Under the pieces are notes generated by a model. It saw only the letters and a list, made by a program, of their open reading frames with translations. It ran no database searches and had not been told where the DNA came from. Of a DNA stretch of 20,874 nt, positions 10,550-20,689 are shown piece by piece (position 1 is the stretch's first letter; each line of letters starts with the position of its first letter). Source of the stretch: Intoshia linei (lineage: Eukaryota; Orthonectida; Rhopaluridae); assembly GCA_001642005.1 (NCBI GenBank), contig LWCA01000670.1, positions 1 through 20,874 of the forward strand. Direction: 5' to 3'. The position numbers and the translations under genes were made by a program.

Positions 10550-10835
10550 TGCTATATACTTCCTAGGCTGACTGTTATGTACTACGTACAAACAGCACGT
10601 AGATCTGTCGAGGGTACATTTTTCTTGTTTCAAAAAAATAAATTCACGTTGAAAATCTAACTTAAAAATCCTACTATTCACTATTATTAATCCTTCAAAG
10701 GAGTGGTTCCAGAATTTGTTTCAGGTGGAACCATCATATCACATAACTTTTTACTTTAAAGTGAATTATTCCATCTTAATTTTTTTTGGTAACATTTGCG
10801 TAAAAAAATTTAAAAATAATTGTTATCCCATTTTA
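10550..10835 (-). repeat. Interspersed repeat family, tail segment in reverse orientation
   Basis: Matches the reverse complement of copy A positions 1155-905 over nearly its whole length. Landmarks are GACTGTTATGTAC at its start, AAATTCACGTTGAAAATCTAA, GGTGGAACCATCATATCACA and CTTTTTACTTTAAAGTGAAT. It lies about 460 bp from a head segment (9838-10090) that faces the other way, so the two are not one simple insertion. Short frames across it on both strands are shadows of the repeat. Confidence 0.75.
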
Positions 10836-11082
10836 TTAATTTATTAGACAGAATGTGTGTATATTATACACACATATTATGCAGTAGTTACAAAATATAG
10901 AAATGTTAACAAATTTCAAGTGTTAGCACACAATGTTAATGATATCAATTTTAGAGGTGAGACTAATAAGATTTACTCTAAATTCTCATATTTATTTGTA
11001 TAGTAAATGAATTTTTGGTTCAATATGATTTGAAAATGTAAATTTGACTACTAATAAAATTTGGTAAAAATTTTAAAATTCG

Positions 11083-11202
11083 CGTTAACCAAATTTCGCG
11101 TCAATCCAGGAAAACCTGATTTATTTGAATCTTACTGACCCAAGGCATATAGTTTTGAACGCCAGATGTCCAGGGACTCCCAATCGGGAACTACCATTAT
11201 AA
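11083..11202 (+). pseudogene. PIF/Harbinger nuclease-like fragment
   Basis: The frame ending at the TAA of 11200-11202 reads through FASIQ, HIVLNARCPGTPN and REL. In Harbinger (HARBI1-type) DDE nucleases the comparable stretch has SINVQ, then a hydrophobic strand and A-[RW]-[FW]-PGS-HDS. The order and spacing are similar, but the key HDS triad is not kept (PNR in its place) and only about 40 codons remain. The local G+C is above background. This suggests a dead transposon fragment; a chance match cannot be excluded by eye. Confidence 0.4.
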
Positions 11203-11529
11203 CTGTAAGTATTTTTCATACACAAATTGTTTTTTCATGGATTAACATTTTTTTGCTATTATAAGAAAATAAAAAATTATTCATATTATTGATGGATTTC
11301 ATTTTAAAATAATTGTCTTGGTAACCACATACTGTGCCTACTCAAACAAATTTACCATACCACGCCATATCCCTGATATACATGTAATGGAAACGTAAAA
11401 ATTTCATATAATAAACTTTGCTTAGTAAATATACGTAAATAGTCAAACAATATTTATTCTTATTTCGTGATATATATATCATTTACTATTTATTCTTGTC
11501 GTTACAAATTTATACATATTTCAAATAAG

Positions 11530-11714
11530 ATGAAACAATTCATATCCATATTATTCGTAGTCATGTTCATGGTTGAAAGTATCCAAAGTCTGGTAGTGAA
11601 AGGTAATTCTAAATAAACTCTAGTAATATATATTTTTCACTTGTGTATTATTTTGCAGAATGCATATTTTATGCTTACAATAATGCTTTCAGAATGGAAT
11701 TTCCGCATTTTTGA
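11530..11714 (+). CDS. Putative small secreted peptide, two exons
   Basis: Exon 1 (11530-11602) begins with ATG and codes MKQFISILFVVMFMVESIQS, a textbook signal peptide: Lys at position 2, a long hydrophobic core and small residues near a likely cut. It ends in phase 1 at the donor AAAG/GTAATT. A 56-bp intron (11603-11658) with a T-rich tract and TTTTGCAG acceptor leads to exon 2 (11659-11714), which stays open to TGA at 11712-11714. The product would be 42 residues, with about 22 after cleavage and one cysteine. The ORF is too short for length-based gene finding. It could instead be the first exon of a longer secreted protein with other downstream exons, or a decayed gene. Small secreted proteins with a signal-peptide first exon are common among insect salivary and venom proteins, but no family is recognised here. 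Confidence 0.45.
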
Positions 11715-14475
11715 CTTTATGTAACATTTTTTCAATATAAACTTTTTTGAGAAGATGGGATATCTGTGATTTATCCTATACATTAACTCACTTATATTGT
11801 ATATGTATGGTAGTCTACCACCACTTATATTCAGGAAGTCATTATGATGGTACCATTATGCATAATAGATAAATTTGTCATCTGACCTTGATATGACCCG
11901 AATGATTACACTGGCCAACACCAAAAGCATGCAAGGATGATGAATACATCATCTTCTTCGTCTCAATGAACTGGTCAACGCTATAACTATATTATTTTTC
12001 AATCACGTCCAGATTTTTTTTAATTGACGATAAAGTTGCAAAAATAGGGGGTGTTCAAAACCATCTTAAACACAATTAGAAACACCAACTATGTATTTTA
12101 TGCCGCATCATATATTAATATTATATTAATTAATGTCATACTATATTTTGTTTAATAAAAAATATTATACTTTTGGGAAATGTCAAATAATGTACTGCTA
12201 CCAAATTATATTAGATCCAAATATTTACATGCAATAAAGTGATGCTAAAAAAATCATAAAATTTAAATAAAATTACCTCTTTAATTTCTCGTGGTACATT
12301 CATTTTCGATTGACGATAATGAAAATCATTAAACCATTATGGTTATTTTGAAAAATTATATCTTCAATTTTTTAAATAATCATGACTCTTTAATACGTAT
12401 TATTAATGTTAATTCAAAGTTAACCAATTATGTGGTCAATGATATTAATTAAATTAAACAAATTAATTAATCATACAATTATATAATTTTTAATTTAGAA
12501 CCTACAGGTATATTTTATTTTTTACCATTCTTTAAAAAATGTATGATATTTCGTGTTTTCTTCTAGCCTCCTACCACTACTATTACATTATCATATTATG
12601 TTTTCGGTGGGAATTATTAATATTTTTATATTCTTGAATATTTTCAAGATTTTTGTGTACTATTTTTATTTGTCTGAAATATTTGGTAAGGAAAGTAGTC
12701 TGAATCGAGGTGTCTTTCTCATTCATAATATGACTAGAATAACTCATTAATGATAAATAAGAAGTTTAAGTCAAATAATCTTATAAAATATGACGAAATA
12801 ATGCATTTTATAAGTTATCTATTATTCATAATTTAATAACTGTAAAAATAGTAACAGTTTAAATATAATCTGAAGGCATATGTGGGTGATAAACAATGTA
12901 AATAACGAATTAATATAATATGAAATGAAATAAAGTGAAACGAATTAAATGTAATAATTTCGAATAAATATATATTTTGTCGAAAACTTTATTTATCAAA
13001 AGAAGGAGTGCCGTTACGACCAACTCCGACATAATGTACTGTATATTATAAATAAATATTGTTTTATATTATTAACGGTTATTAATTGGTTTTGACATCT
13101 TCGGATATTTGTCAACCCTAGTATTCATATAGTTACAATCAAAGTTCAATTTATTATCGCATTATTAAATGATACTTGTAATTAATTAAACTGTTCTTAA
13201 ATATAATTCACATATTAATTCCTTTACGATTTTACTCATTTATTCTTGCGTTTTTTAAATTTTTATTTTTAGTTCTCAATCTATTCATTTATATAATATT
13301 AAGAATAGTTCGAAATAAAAATATTTATAAATGACTATTGATATCGGGTTGATTATTTTCAATCTATTAAATAAAAATTTCCAGTAAAAATTGAAACTGA
13401 ACTTTATTTAAGACTAAATAAGATGATGAAAAAGATCTTGATATCAAATAAAATTATACATAAATATTAATTTTATTTAGCATTTGGTAATTATAAATTT
13501 CACTAAATAATTTTAAACTTATTCGAATACAATTGTCATAATCATTATTCCATAATAGAAATATCAAAGAATTTCAGTAAATATTATTGAAAATTTAATT
13601 ATAATAGAAAATATACTAATTAAAATATATACCAATGATTTTTATATTTTTATTATTGAACATATATTTAGTTATAAGTAAACATACTTTATATTATATA
13701 CTAGTTGAAATTAAACTGGCCCACATCGTTGGATGAATGTTATGATTTATAGTATAAATTTTATACTATTACACGTCACAACATTTTAACACTTTGTAAA
13801 AAGTTTTTGCTAAATTTTATTACTTTGTGAAAGAGTGAATCGATACAATCACATTGTAAAAATAAGATAGAAAATTAAAGCGTGGTCACTGAAATAGAGA
13901 CACATAAGTATTACCTAAAAACAATTTAAAACCAATTTTTATATTTGTTTAAAATTATTTTGGATGTAAAAACATTTTTAAATATATTTAAACACATAGG
14001 ATAAATTAACAATTTTTAAATAAGGATTTAACCTTCAAATCTCAAAAAAATTCAATTCCCTAAAACAAACTTTTTTTAAGAGTTTTAGGATAAAATTTTA
14101 ACACATTTATTAACAAATCAAGGTGGTTGATGTGACCAAATTAAATAATGTATATTAGTGCTGTTCGTTTTTTACAAAAATTGATTTTTGTTGAAAATAC
14201 ACTATACCACGCTGAAGAGAGTACTTAAAAACCCCGAAAAATATATTTTTAGAAAAATTTACCGTAAATACATTAAGCGGTTTTCCTTTTTAAGGTTTTC
14301 GCGCGCTTTCCCCCTTTTTCTTAATTGGCGCCAATGATTTTATTTTAAACAAGGATACGATTAATGTACGACCCACTAAGACATATACCATACCTTGAGT
14401 GAAAAAATGAAATATTTAACCTGACAGGGCGTTTTCTTGATATATTATAATATAATTAATTATTTTAAATTAAAT
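11715..14475. other. Gene-poor AT-rich stretch
   Basis: No firm gene. A less AT-rich patch at about 11870-12010 carries short frames without known motifs. At 12499-12507 a 9-nt AACCTACAG lies between an acceptor-like TTTAG and a donor-like GTATAT. It is followed by an acceptor with a good pyrimidine tract (TTTTCTTCTAG, ending 12566) and a hydrophobic frame to a GTAAGG donor at 12687. These could be exons of the secreted gene upstream but give no convincing protein. A short palindrome (TAGTATAAATTTTATACTA) lies near 13750. From 14216 to 14330 there is a patch with GGTTTTCGCGCGC. Confidence 0.3.
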
Positions 14476-14688
14476 ACCGTTTTAAACATTTTCTACTATA
14501 ATTGGCTCATCATAATCATCTTAATATTGAATTTTAATTTTTTTGAATATACTAGAAACCGTTTCTCTTCGTTAAAATTGAAATCTATCATGTGTCATCA
14601 ATCTATATTTAAAATTTAAAAAATGGGGCCCATTCAATTTTTGATATAAAAAAGTGACCCACGAGATGCAAAAGGTTTACGACCTCTG
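14476..14688 (+). mobile_element. Truncated hAT miniature element, relative of 19071-19394
   Basis: Direct-orientation match to the right two thirds of the complete element at 19071-19394. Landmarks are ACCGTTTTAAAC, GAATATACTAGAA, TTAAAATTGAAAT, TATCATGTGT and GACCCACGAGATGCAAA. The right end reads GGTTTACGACCTCTG, a divergent form of the family terminal repeat GGTTGCCGATACCTG. No left terminal repeat and no 8-bp duplication were found, so the 5' part is lost. An overlapping 60-codon frame (14437-14619) is a shadow. Confidence 0.75.
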
Positions 14689-16054
14689 CTCTGTCAATTC
14701 ATTATATTCTAGACATAAATATAATTTCATAATTATGATAGAGGGATAGATCAGAAATAATAAAATATAATACATTTACGTCATTTTGTATGTATCACAC
14801 TTTTAATGAATTTCGTATGATAAAGTAGATATCTATAATATATATTAGGATGTTTCACATATTGTAATCAGTCTTTATTATATGTGTTGAGTCTTGAATA
14901 AGTAAATAAGTATTACTAATGACTTTTAGAGGTGGAAAAAATTAGTCTAATGTTATATTACAAAAACTATTTCACCATTAAATTATTCTGAAATTGGGAG
15001 GATCAGTTGCACACGAATAGTCCTTACAATGTCTCGCCAATTCTCGAAAAAAATATAATTAATACTGTTTTGTAATACAATAAAATTGATAAATTATTAA
15101 AAAACTAAAATTAGTGAGAAATGCTAAAAATATCAATTAATTAATGAAGGGTAGGGTGTCACATTTTTTGGCAAATTTGTTAATTTCTTTGGCGTCTAGT
15201 GTAGATTTGATGTATTCATGAAATAACAATATAATCATTGTATCAATTTTAAAAAGAAATGCCTATTCGAGTTGCGCATACCATTTTAACATTATCATAC
15301 AAAAATATTAATGAAAAATTGAAACTAAACTTTAATTTACTAAATTTGATACAATATTACTTTATTGATCGTTTTTATGGCTCATTTATTATTTTTATCT
15401 TCATTATTGTGGTTTCTAAGAAGGTAGATTTTAAGGCAAAATATTAATAAAATAATGTAATAAGATGGTTTTCAATGTAATTCAGCGGTTCTTAAAACTC
15501 AAAATAATTAGTCTAGAAATTTATTTTAATTACCAAAATGTCCACCCGAATATGGTAAACGAACCAAAGATGCGAAACATAATAAAACAATATTTCGTTA
15601 AATAAAGTTTATTAATTTTATTTTTCTATAATAATTTCAAAGTAAATAATTAAAATGGTGTGCTCTTTTTGAGTAGTGACTTTTGATGTCTACAAATTTA
15701 GATTAACCTATATTATTTATGAATACACCAAACGTATACTACATGCACAGTATTCTTGAATACGTGTGACACCTTAATGAGGGGTTACAATATTTAATTA
15801 ATTGATTGATAACTTCAAAATCTTAATAAGAATGTCTTAAGTAGAAGAATGAGTAACATACTTAGCAAATATTACAAATCAGTTAAATGATGTTATGTAA
15901 AAAGAAGTTGCATTATAATTGTTTGAATGGATACTATTATGCTTAAAAAAAGTAAATTATTTAATGATTTATGAGATAATGATATTCTCTTCCTCGACAT
16001 GAATAAAGCACTTATTGAAAAATTGCGTTCATTTTATCTTTTATTGTCTATCAG
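14689..16054. other. AT-rich stretch without recognised features
   Basis: Only short, low-complexity frames are present, such as the 62-codon frame at 15259-15447, which is rich in Ile, Phe, Asn and Lys with no motif. A splice-like end before 16055 is described separately. Confidence 0.4.
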
Positions 16055-16080
16055 ACAGTTTTGAAGATTTGCTAAGCGTG
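16055..16080 (+). other. Candidate isolated 26-nt exon
   Basis: A strong T-rich acceptor (TTTTATTGTCTATCAG, ending 16054) and a consensus donor (GTAAGT, 16081-16086) bound 26 nt. After two phase bases it codes SFEDLLSV. Both splice signals are unusually good for this background. Its entry phase would fit the phase-1 end of the signal-peptide exon at 11602, which is suggestive but far away (4.4 kb). No partner exon downstream is convincing. It could be a chance arrangement. Confidence 0.25.
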
Positions 16081-19062
16081 GTAAGTGGATTCTGATAAGT
16101 CAAAACGGTAGAAGATTCTCAAAATTGTTAATATTGACATTTTTCTATTGCTCCACAATTGCTAGTATAATTGTTGTTATTTTTCTTCATCCAATATTCG
16201 AATATGTATAATAAAGTTATAATAATAAGTAAGAATAAGTTGGAATATTCAATCAAATGTAAATCTTGGGTTTCAATTTCACCGTGTTAACTATACAGTA
16301 CGTTCAATTTTTCATATGCATAAATTTGAATCAATTCAATATATAATCTGTACATTTACAATTATAGGTTTAATAAACATAAACATTGTTTATGTAAATT
16401 GTATAATTTAGATTGTAATAATTAATATTTAATTGCTTACTAAGCTATATTTTCTATCTAATTTACTGGCAGCTATATATACATTAGGGTATCACACCCT
16501 TCTTTATTTCTATAGAAAAATACTGATATATATTTTTATTCGTACTTGATTGTATTAATTTTTTAAATAATGCAATGCTTTTCTGACAACCATTGTTATA
16601 TTTGTGGAATATATGTATTTAAATCGTCTAGAATGTATAATACCACTAATAAATTGATCCAAGAGAAATACAAACTTACCTACAACCGCAGTATTTGTTT
16701 TAATATTTGGAGCCCCACAAAAATCAAATCAAAAAATTACAGTTTACTAAAAACTTTTTTCAAATCCTATAAAAAATGGGCTGCCTCTATAGTCCCAAAA
16801 TACACCTCATAGAAAGTCATAGTGATAGATAGAGCGAACACGGTGAACGTTTTCATCAAACTATACTCATCTCATACTTTATTCATCAAATTTTTGAAAA
16901 GCAGTTTCATGGATTGAATCACCAAAGAATGCTCGGCGATTATTTGTAGACAATTAAAAATATTAATTAGCTTATTTTTTTGTATTTATTCATTTTGAAA
17001 ATTACATCGACTTCTATTCAAAAATTCGACAGAGCTGCATATAACCATATACATTATTCGATGCGCTCAATTGTAGTCTATTTATTATATACATTACATA
17101 TATGACGCAAGAAACTGACATTAATATTGAGGGTTAATTATTCCAAATTATTAATTTTTAGTTATTTATTATATTATTTTGCTATCGAATTATCATACAT
17201 ATATACTAAATATAAATATTTCAAATATTTATTAGCCATTTTTTGATCCATAAAGAAAGATTTTTCCCCAATATATGGAAAAACCGAAAATCCAATATAC
17301 ATATTATTTATTTTATTAGGTTTAATTTAAATTTATATTGCCAATAATTAATTAATACGACATATCTGAACTACAAAAATCATGTAAAAATATTTTTAAC
17401 GCAATAAAAAAAAAATTTTTTTTTTGTCTAGTCTAATGTTTCATTTCACTGTCATTTTCATTGTTCATTATTTTTTTATGGTGAACATAAAAAAAAATCG
17501 AAACTAAATGTTCACTATCCACAAGTCTGACTGTAATATGTATAGATATAAAAATCAAATAAATCAATTGATGAAAAATTTATTTATATTTTTAAAGATA
17601 AGTAAGAATAGTAGTATTGTAGATAAGAACCTCATTCTAAGAATTTTATTTCTCATTGTTTTAACAAAATTCCATAACCTTAATAAATATATTATAATAT
17701 ATATCATATCATTTTATTTTTCTCATAATTTTATAAATATAGATGGTATTTTTGTCATATTATATAATTATAATCCATTACACAGTAAGCATTTTTCGAT
17801 AAATTTTAATAGTTATAATATAATAATTATTTCTACATTCTTTTCAAAGCAGCTGTATCAAACTTGTCGCGCGCCGCGAATTCGTATATGTATTAATGTA
17901 TTAAAATTTTTCTAAAACAAAACATCCAGGGTCGTACAACATGAGAAATGAGTTAACACTAACGTCAATGATTTTAGTTTTTTATATTATTGCAAAAACA
18001 TCGGACTACTCAGCGATTTAAAATTACCCGTTTAATTTGAAATGAACTTTATTTTGAGTATTAATTATAAGATTTATTATAATTTTTAAGATGTTCCATC
18101 TATAATTTCAAAATTTAAAATTAAATAACAAAAATGTATCTTATTTTTTAAAAATTTTTATCAGGACCCCACGGGCAGTAGGCCCCACGTTGGGAAATGG
18201 CTACATTACATTCATTCATCTTATAGTTTTATGCTAATAAACATATCAAAAATTAAATTCATAAATCACACTTATAATGGCCCTAGTTATCATCATTATC
18301 TCATCTAAACTGCGAGAAAATGATATTTACTGAAACAATAATACGATTCAGATCATGCTTATTAATATAATCATAATAATTATTTATTAATCATAATAAC
18401 AATTGTCGCGTCGGCAGACGACGACTTTTTAAAATTATATCAAAAATGTAATTCTCTTACTTTCTCCTCTCTTTGTTTGCCTCTACCAACCCATCTCATT
18501 ATCTAAGTAATTTTTTTTAATAGAATTAAACCAAAGACCGTCTCATCATTTGTCAGCGTGTAAACCAATTTTTTGGACTAAATCTATGCGTTGCATATTA
18601 GTTATTTTTATAGTTTATATTTTTGCAATATTAATTTATTATCGTAATTAATGATGTCTATATTAATTATATTTATTACAATTATATATTTTTAAATCAG
18701 AATCACATTCATTTTAATCATAAAAACATAACTGCTAAAAGCTTTTTTGTATAATTTCTAAGATTGTAATTTTAACTTATCTTTCAATTTTATGGTGTTT
18801 ACATCAAAGTAAAAAATGAATAAAGTGTTTTGATACAAATATGAATATATAGATACAAAATTGAAATAAAAATATAGTTCTTCCACTATAAAATTATTTA
18901 ATATTGTTTGTCGTATACGACAAATTTTGTGTTGATATTATTAATTAAAAATGCATTTATCTTTGCAACAGAGAGTAAATTCATTAATTTTTTTTAATAA
19001 TCTTGTAATATAATAAAAAATGTAAGCCATTAAGAGCCTATACCGCGGACTGAAATGTGGTC
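16081..19062. other. Gene-poor AT-rich stretch
   Basis: Frames at 16570-16812 (80 codons, includes NHCYICGIY) and 17508-17915 (135 codons, very rich in Ile, Asn, Phe, Lys) show no recognised domain. The longer one has the look of an AT-composition artefact. Near 18172-18205 a GC-richer run, with CCCCACG twice and GTTGGGAAATGGCTA, resembles a reversed hAT-type end, but no partner end was found. CGTCGGCAGACGACGAC lies near 18409-18425. Confidence 0.35.
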
Positions 19063-19402
19063 ATATAGAACAGGGATCGATAACCATAAGATTAATAATA
19101 ATTTGGCAACCAGTGGCCACAGAACAATTTTAGTGGCCCTTTGAGTACATATGTAAATTATTTTTTTTAAATTTTTAAACACCGTTTTAAACGTTTTCTA
19201 CTATAATTGACACATTATAATCATTTTAATTCGGAATTTTCAGATCACCTTTGATATTATTTTGTTGAATATACTAGAACCGTTTTTTTGAGTTAAAATT
19301 GAAATATATCATGTGTAAATTTTCAAAAACGGAGCCCGTAGAATTTTTTTATATAAAAACTGGCCCACGAGATGCAAACGGTTGCCGATACCTGATATAA
19401 AA
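19063..19402 (+). mobile_element. Complete hAT miniature element with near-perfect 8-bp target duplication
   Basis: The element proper is 19071-19394 (324 bp). The left end CAGGGATCGATAACC and the reverse complement of the right end, CAGGTATCGGCAACC, agree at 12 of 15 positions. The flanks ATATAGAA (19063-19070) and ATATAAAA (19395-19402) agree at 7 of 8, as expected of an hAT 8-bp duplication. Internal landmarks are shared with 14476-14688. No transposase frame. It lies about 50 bp past the end of the recognisable Helitron coding relic, so it may have inserted into that older element. Confidence 0.87.
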
Positions 19403-19445
19403 ACACATAAAATAATGACATTAACATTTTATAAAATGACGAAAT

Positions 19446-20609
19446 GATAATAAAAGCCACTTCATCCAACGCTGGAGCATTGGATCTTCCCCGGTGTGCT
19501 CCTTGTGGTGTATCATGAGAATTAATCTTTAAACAATATTCAGTTAATCAAGTATTTTCGAGAACGTACTTAAAACTTAATACATAATTATTGTGTGTAT
19601 GCAACATTTGCAGGAGCTGCATGACAATTTCACGATCTGTTCGTACGCTACCATCATAAGTTACACCTACTCTCTGACGGTAATTAGCCTGTTCTTCCAT
19701 GTCTCCAACGAAATACAATTGTAAAAATTTTGGTGCTTCGTTTTCGTTTATATCAAAATTACCAATTAAATGAAATACTTGACCATTAACAATATATAAA
19801 AGTTCAAATTCACGACGGTAGTTACGCCTAACTGATGTATTGAAAGATGTCATGTCAAATTGAGAATTATAAAGACTGATAGATGTCAAAAATCTTTTGG
19901 ATGCTAGAGATTCACATTTAAGTAAAGTCTTTAATGGCTCTGGAGGTTCTGATAAGTAAGGAAGATTCACTTTACCAATTCAACAACACAAACCTTTTGA
20001 TTCCATTTTTCACTTTTTTGCATGACATAGTGGACAAATTATTGACATGGTTCCAATCTGTAGACATGGAACGGATGCGTAATTGATATTTGGTTAATAA
20101 TTGTAGGCAGCTTTGATAAAGTCTGATTTACGAAAAGATCTATTTCTCCTTATAGCAGTTGTAATTTTAACATTTTCCAGTCTTATTTGACGTTGTTCTT
20201 GAGATTCGTTGGCTCTTGAAGCCAAGGTTGTTTCTTTATTATTTCTAAATATATATTATTATTGATATTTTAAATAGTGTACCTATTTCGAAGCTCTTTA
20301 GATTCTTGAGTTTTGTTGGATCTTGAAGCTGAAATTGTTTCTTTATTATTTCTAAATATATATTATTATTGATATTTTAAATAGTGTACCTATTTCGAAG
20401 CTCTCTAAATTCTTGAGTTTCATTGGATCTTGAAACTGAAATTGTTTCTTTATTATTTCTAAATATATATTATTATTATTATTAAATTAAAAAAACATTT
20501 ATCTTACCTATTTCGGATATCATGATCTTCTTGAGACTTATTAAGACGTCTCATCTCAATTCTCAATTTTGGCTTTTTTTCTTGTGAATATTGCTTTTCT
20601 TTTTGTCAT
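19446..20609 (-). pseudogene. Decayed Helitron polyprotein, N-terminal region
   Basis: Remnant of a rolling-circle (Helitron) transposon Rep/helicase protein. The longest open piece (19970-19548) includes VNLPYLSEPPEPLK, EAPKFLQLYFVGDMEEQ and MLHTHNNYV, all typical of the Helitron N-terminal helicase-like domain. In the same frame, homology continues through stop codons. Upstream it has ICPLCHAKK, a TGA (20012-20010), KMESKGLCC, a TGA (19982-19980) and IGKVNLPYL. Downstream of a TGA (19547-19545) it reads HRGRSNAPALDEVAF. A further TAA lies at 20096-20094. The 19970 codon is GTG inside the domain, not a real start. Further upstream are repeated RSNETQE-type motifs split by intron-like spacers, and an ATG at 20609 that is one base out of frame with them. 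The Rep catalytic motifs and helicase are absent, so the copy is truncated and dead. Confidence 0.85.
20228..20483 (-). repeat. 107-bp tandem array of exon plus intron-like units
   Basis: Two full near-identical units, 20228-20334 and 20335-20441, are followed by a partial third to about 20483, where it diverges. Read on the minus strand, each period is a 69-bp exon (20458-20390, 20351-20283) and a 38-bp spacer starting GTACAC and ending TTTAG (20389-20352, 20282-20245). The upstream spacer at 20507-20459 is 49 bp and starts with a consensus GTAAGA. Splicing these keeps one reading frame through all exons into the Helitron protein. Each exon codes a 23-residue repeat with the core SRSN-TQE---LRNR. 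Without splicing the frame meets stops in every unit. Confidence 0.7.
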
Positions 20610-20689
20610 TTTATTTCAAATTTTAATGAGTAAAAAAATAACACGTTTTCAGTTAGTATAAATTTAATTTTATATTTTATATTACGTTG

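Noticed and set aside
10424-10681. Overlapping 78-codon plus and 65-codon minus frames
   Set aside because: They lie over the reversed tail of the interspersed repeat and have no recognised motif; treated as shadows of the repeat.
12553-12750. 65-codon frame after a good splice acceptor
   Set aside because: It begins with a GTG inside the pyrimidine tract of the acceptor-like site, codes mainly Ile, Phe and Tyr, and gives no recognisable protein. Mentioned only within the stretch description.
16570-16812. 80-codon frame with a CYIC motif, considered as an aphid bicycle-type secreted protein
   Set aside because: No signal peptide, only one short Cys-Tyr-x-Cys, and no small exons of matching phase around it, so the evidence is too thin.
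17508-17915. 135-codon open frame on the plus strand
   Set aside because: Composition is dominated by Ile, Asn, Phe, Lys and Tyr, as expected from random AT-rich DNA. No domain, signal peptide or splice context was seen.
18172-18205. GC-richer run resembling an hAT element end
   Set aside because: No matching opposite end or 8-bp duplication was found within several hundred bases, so it is not listed as an element.
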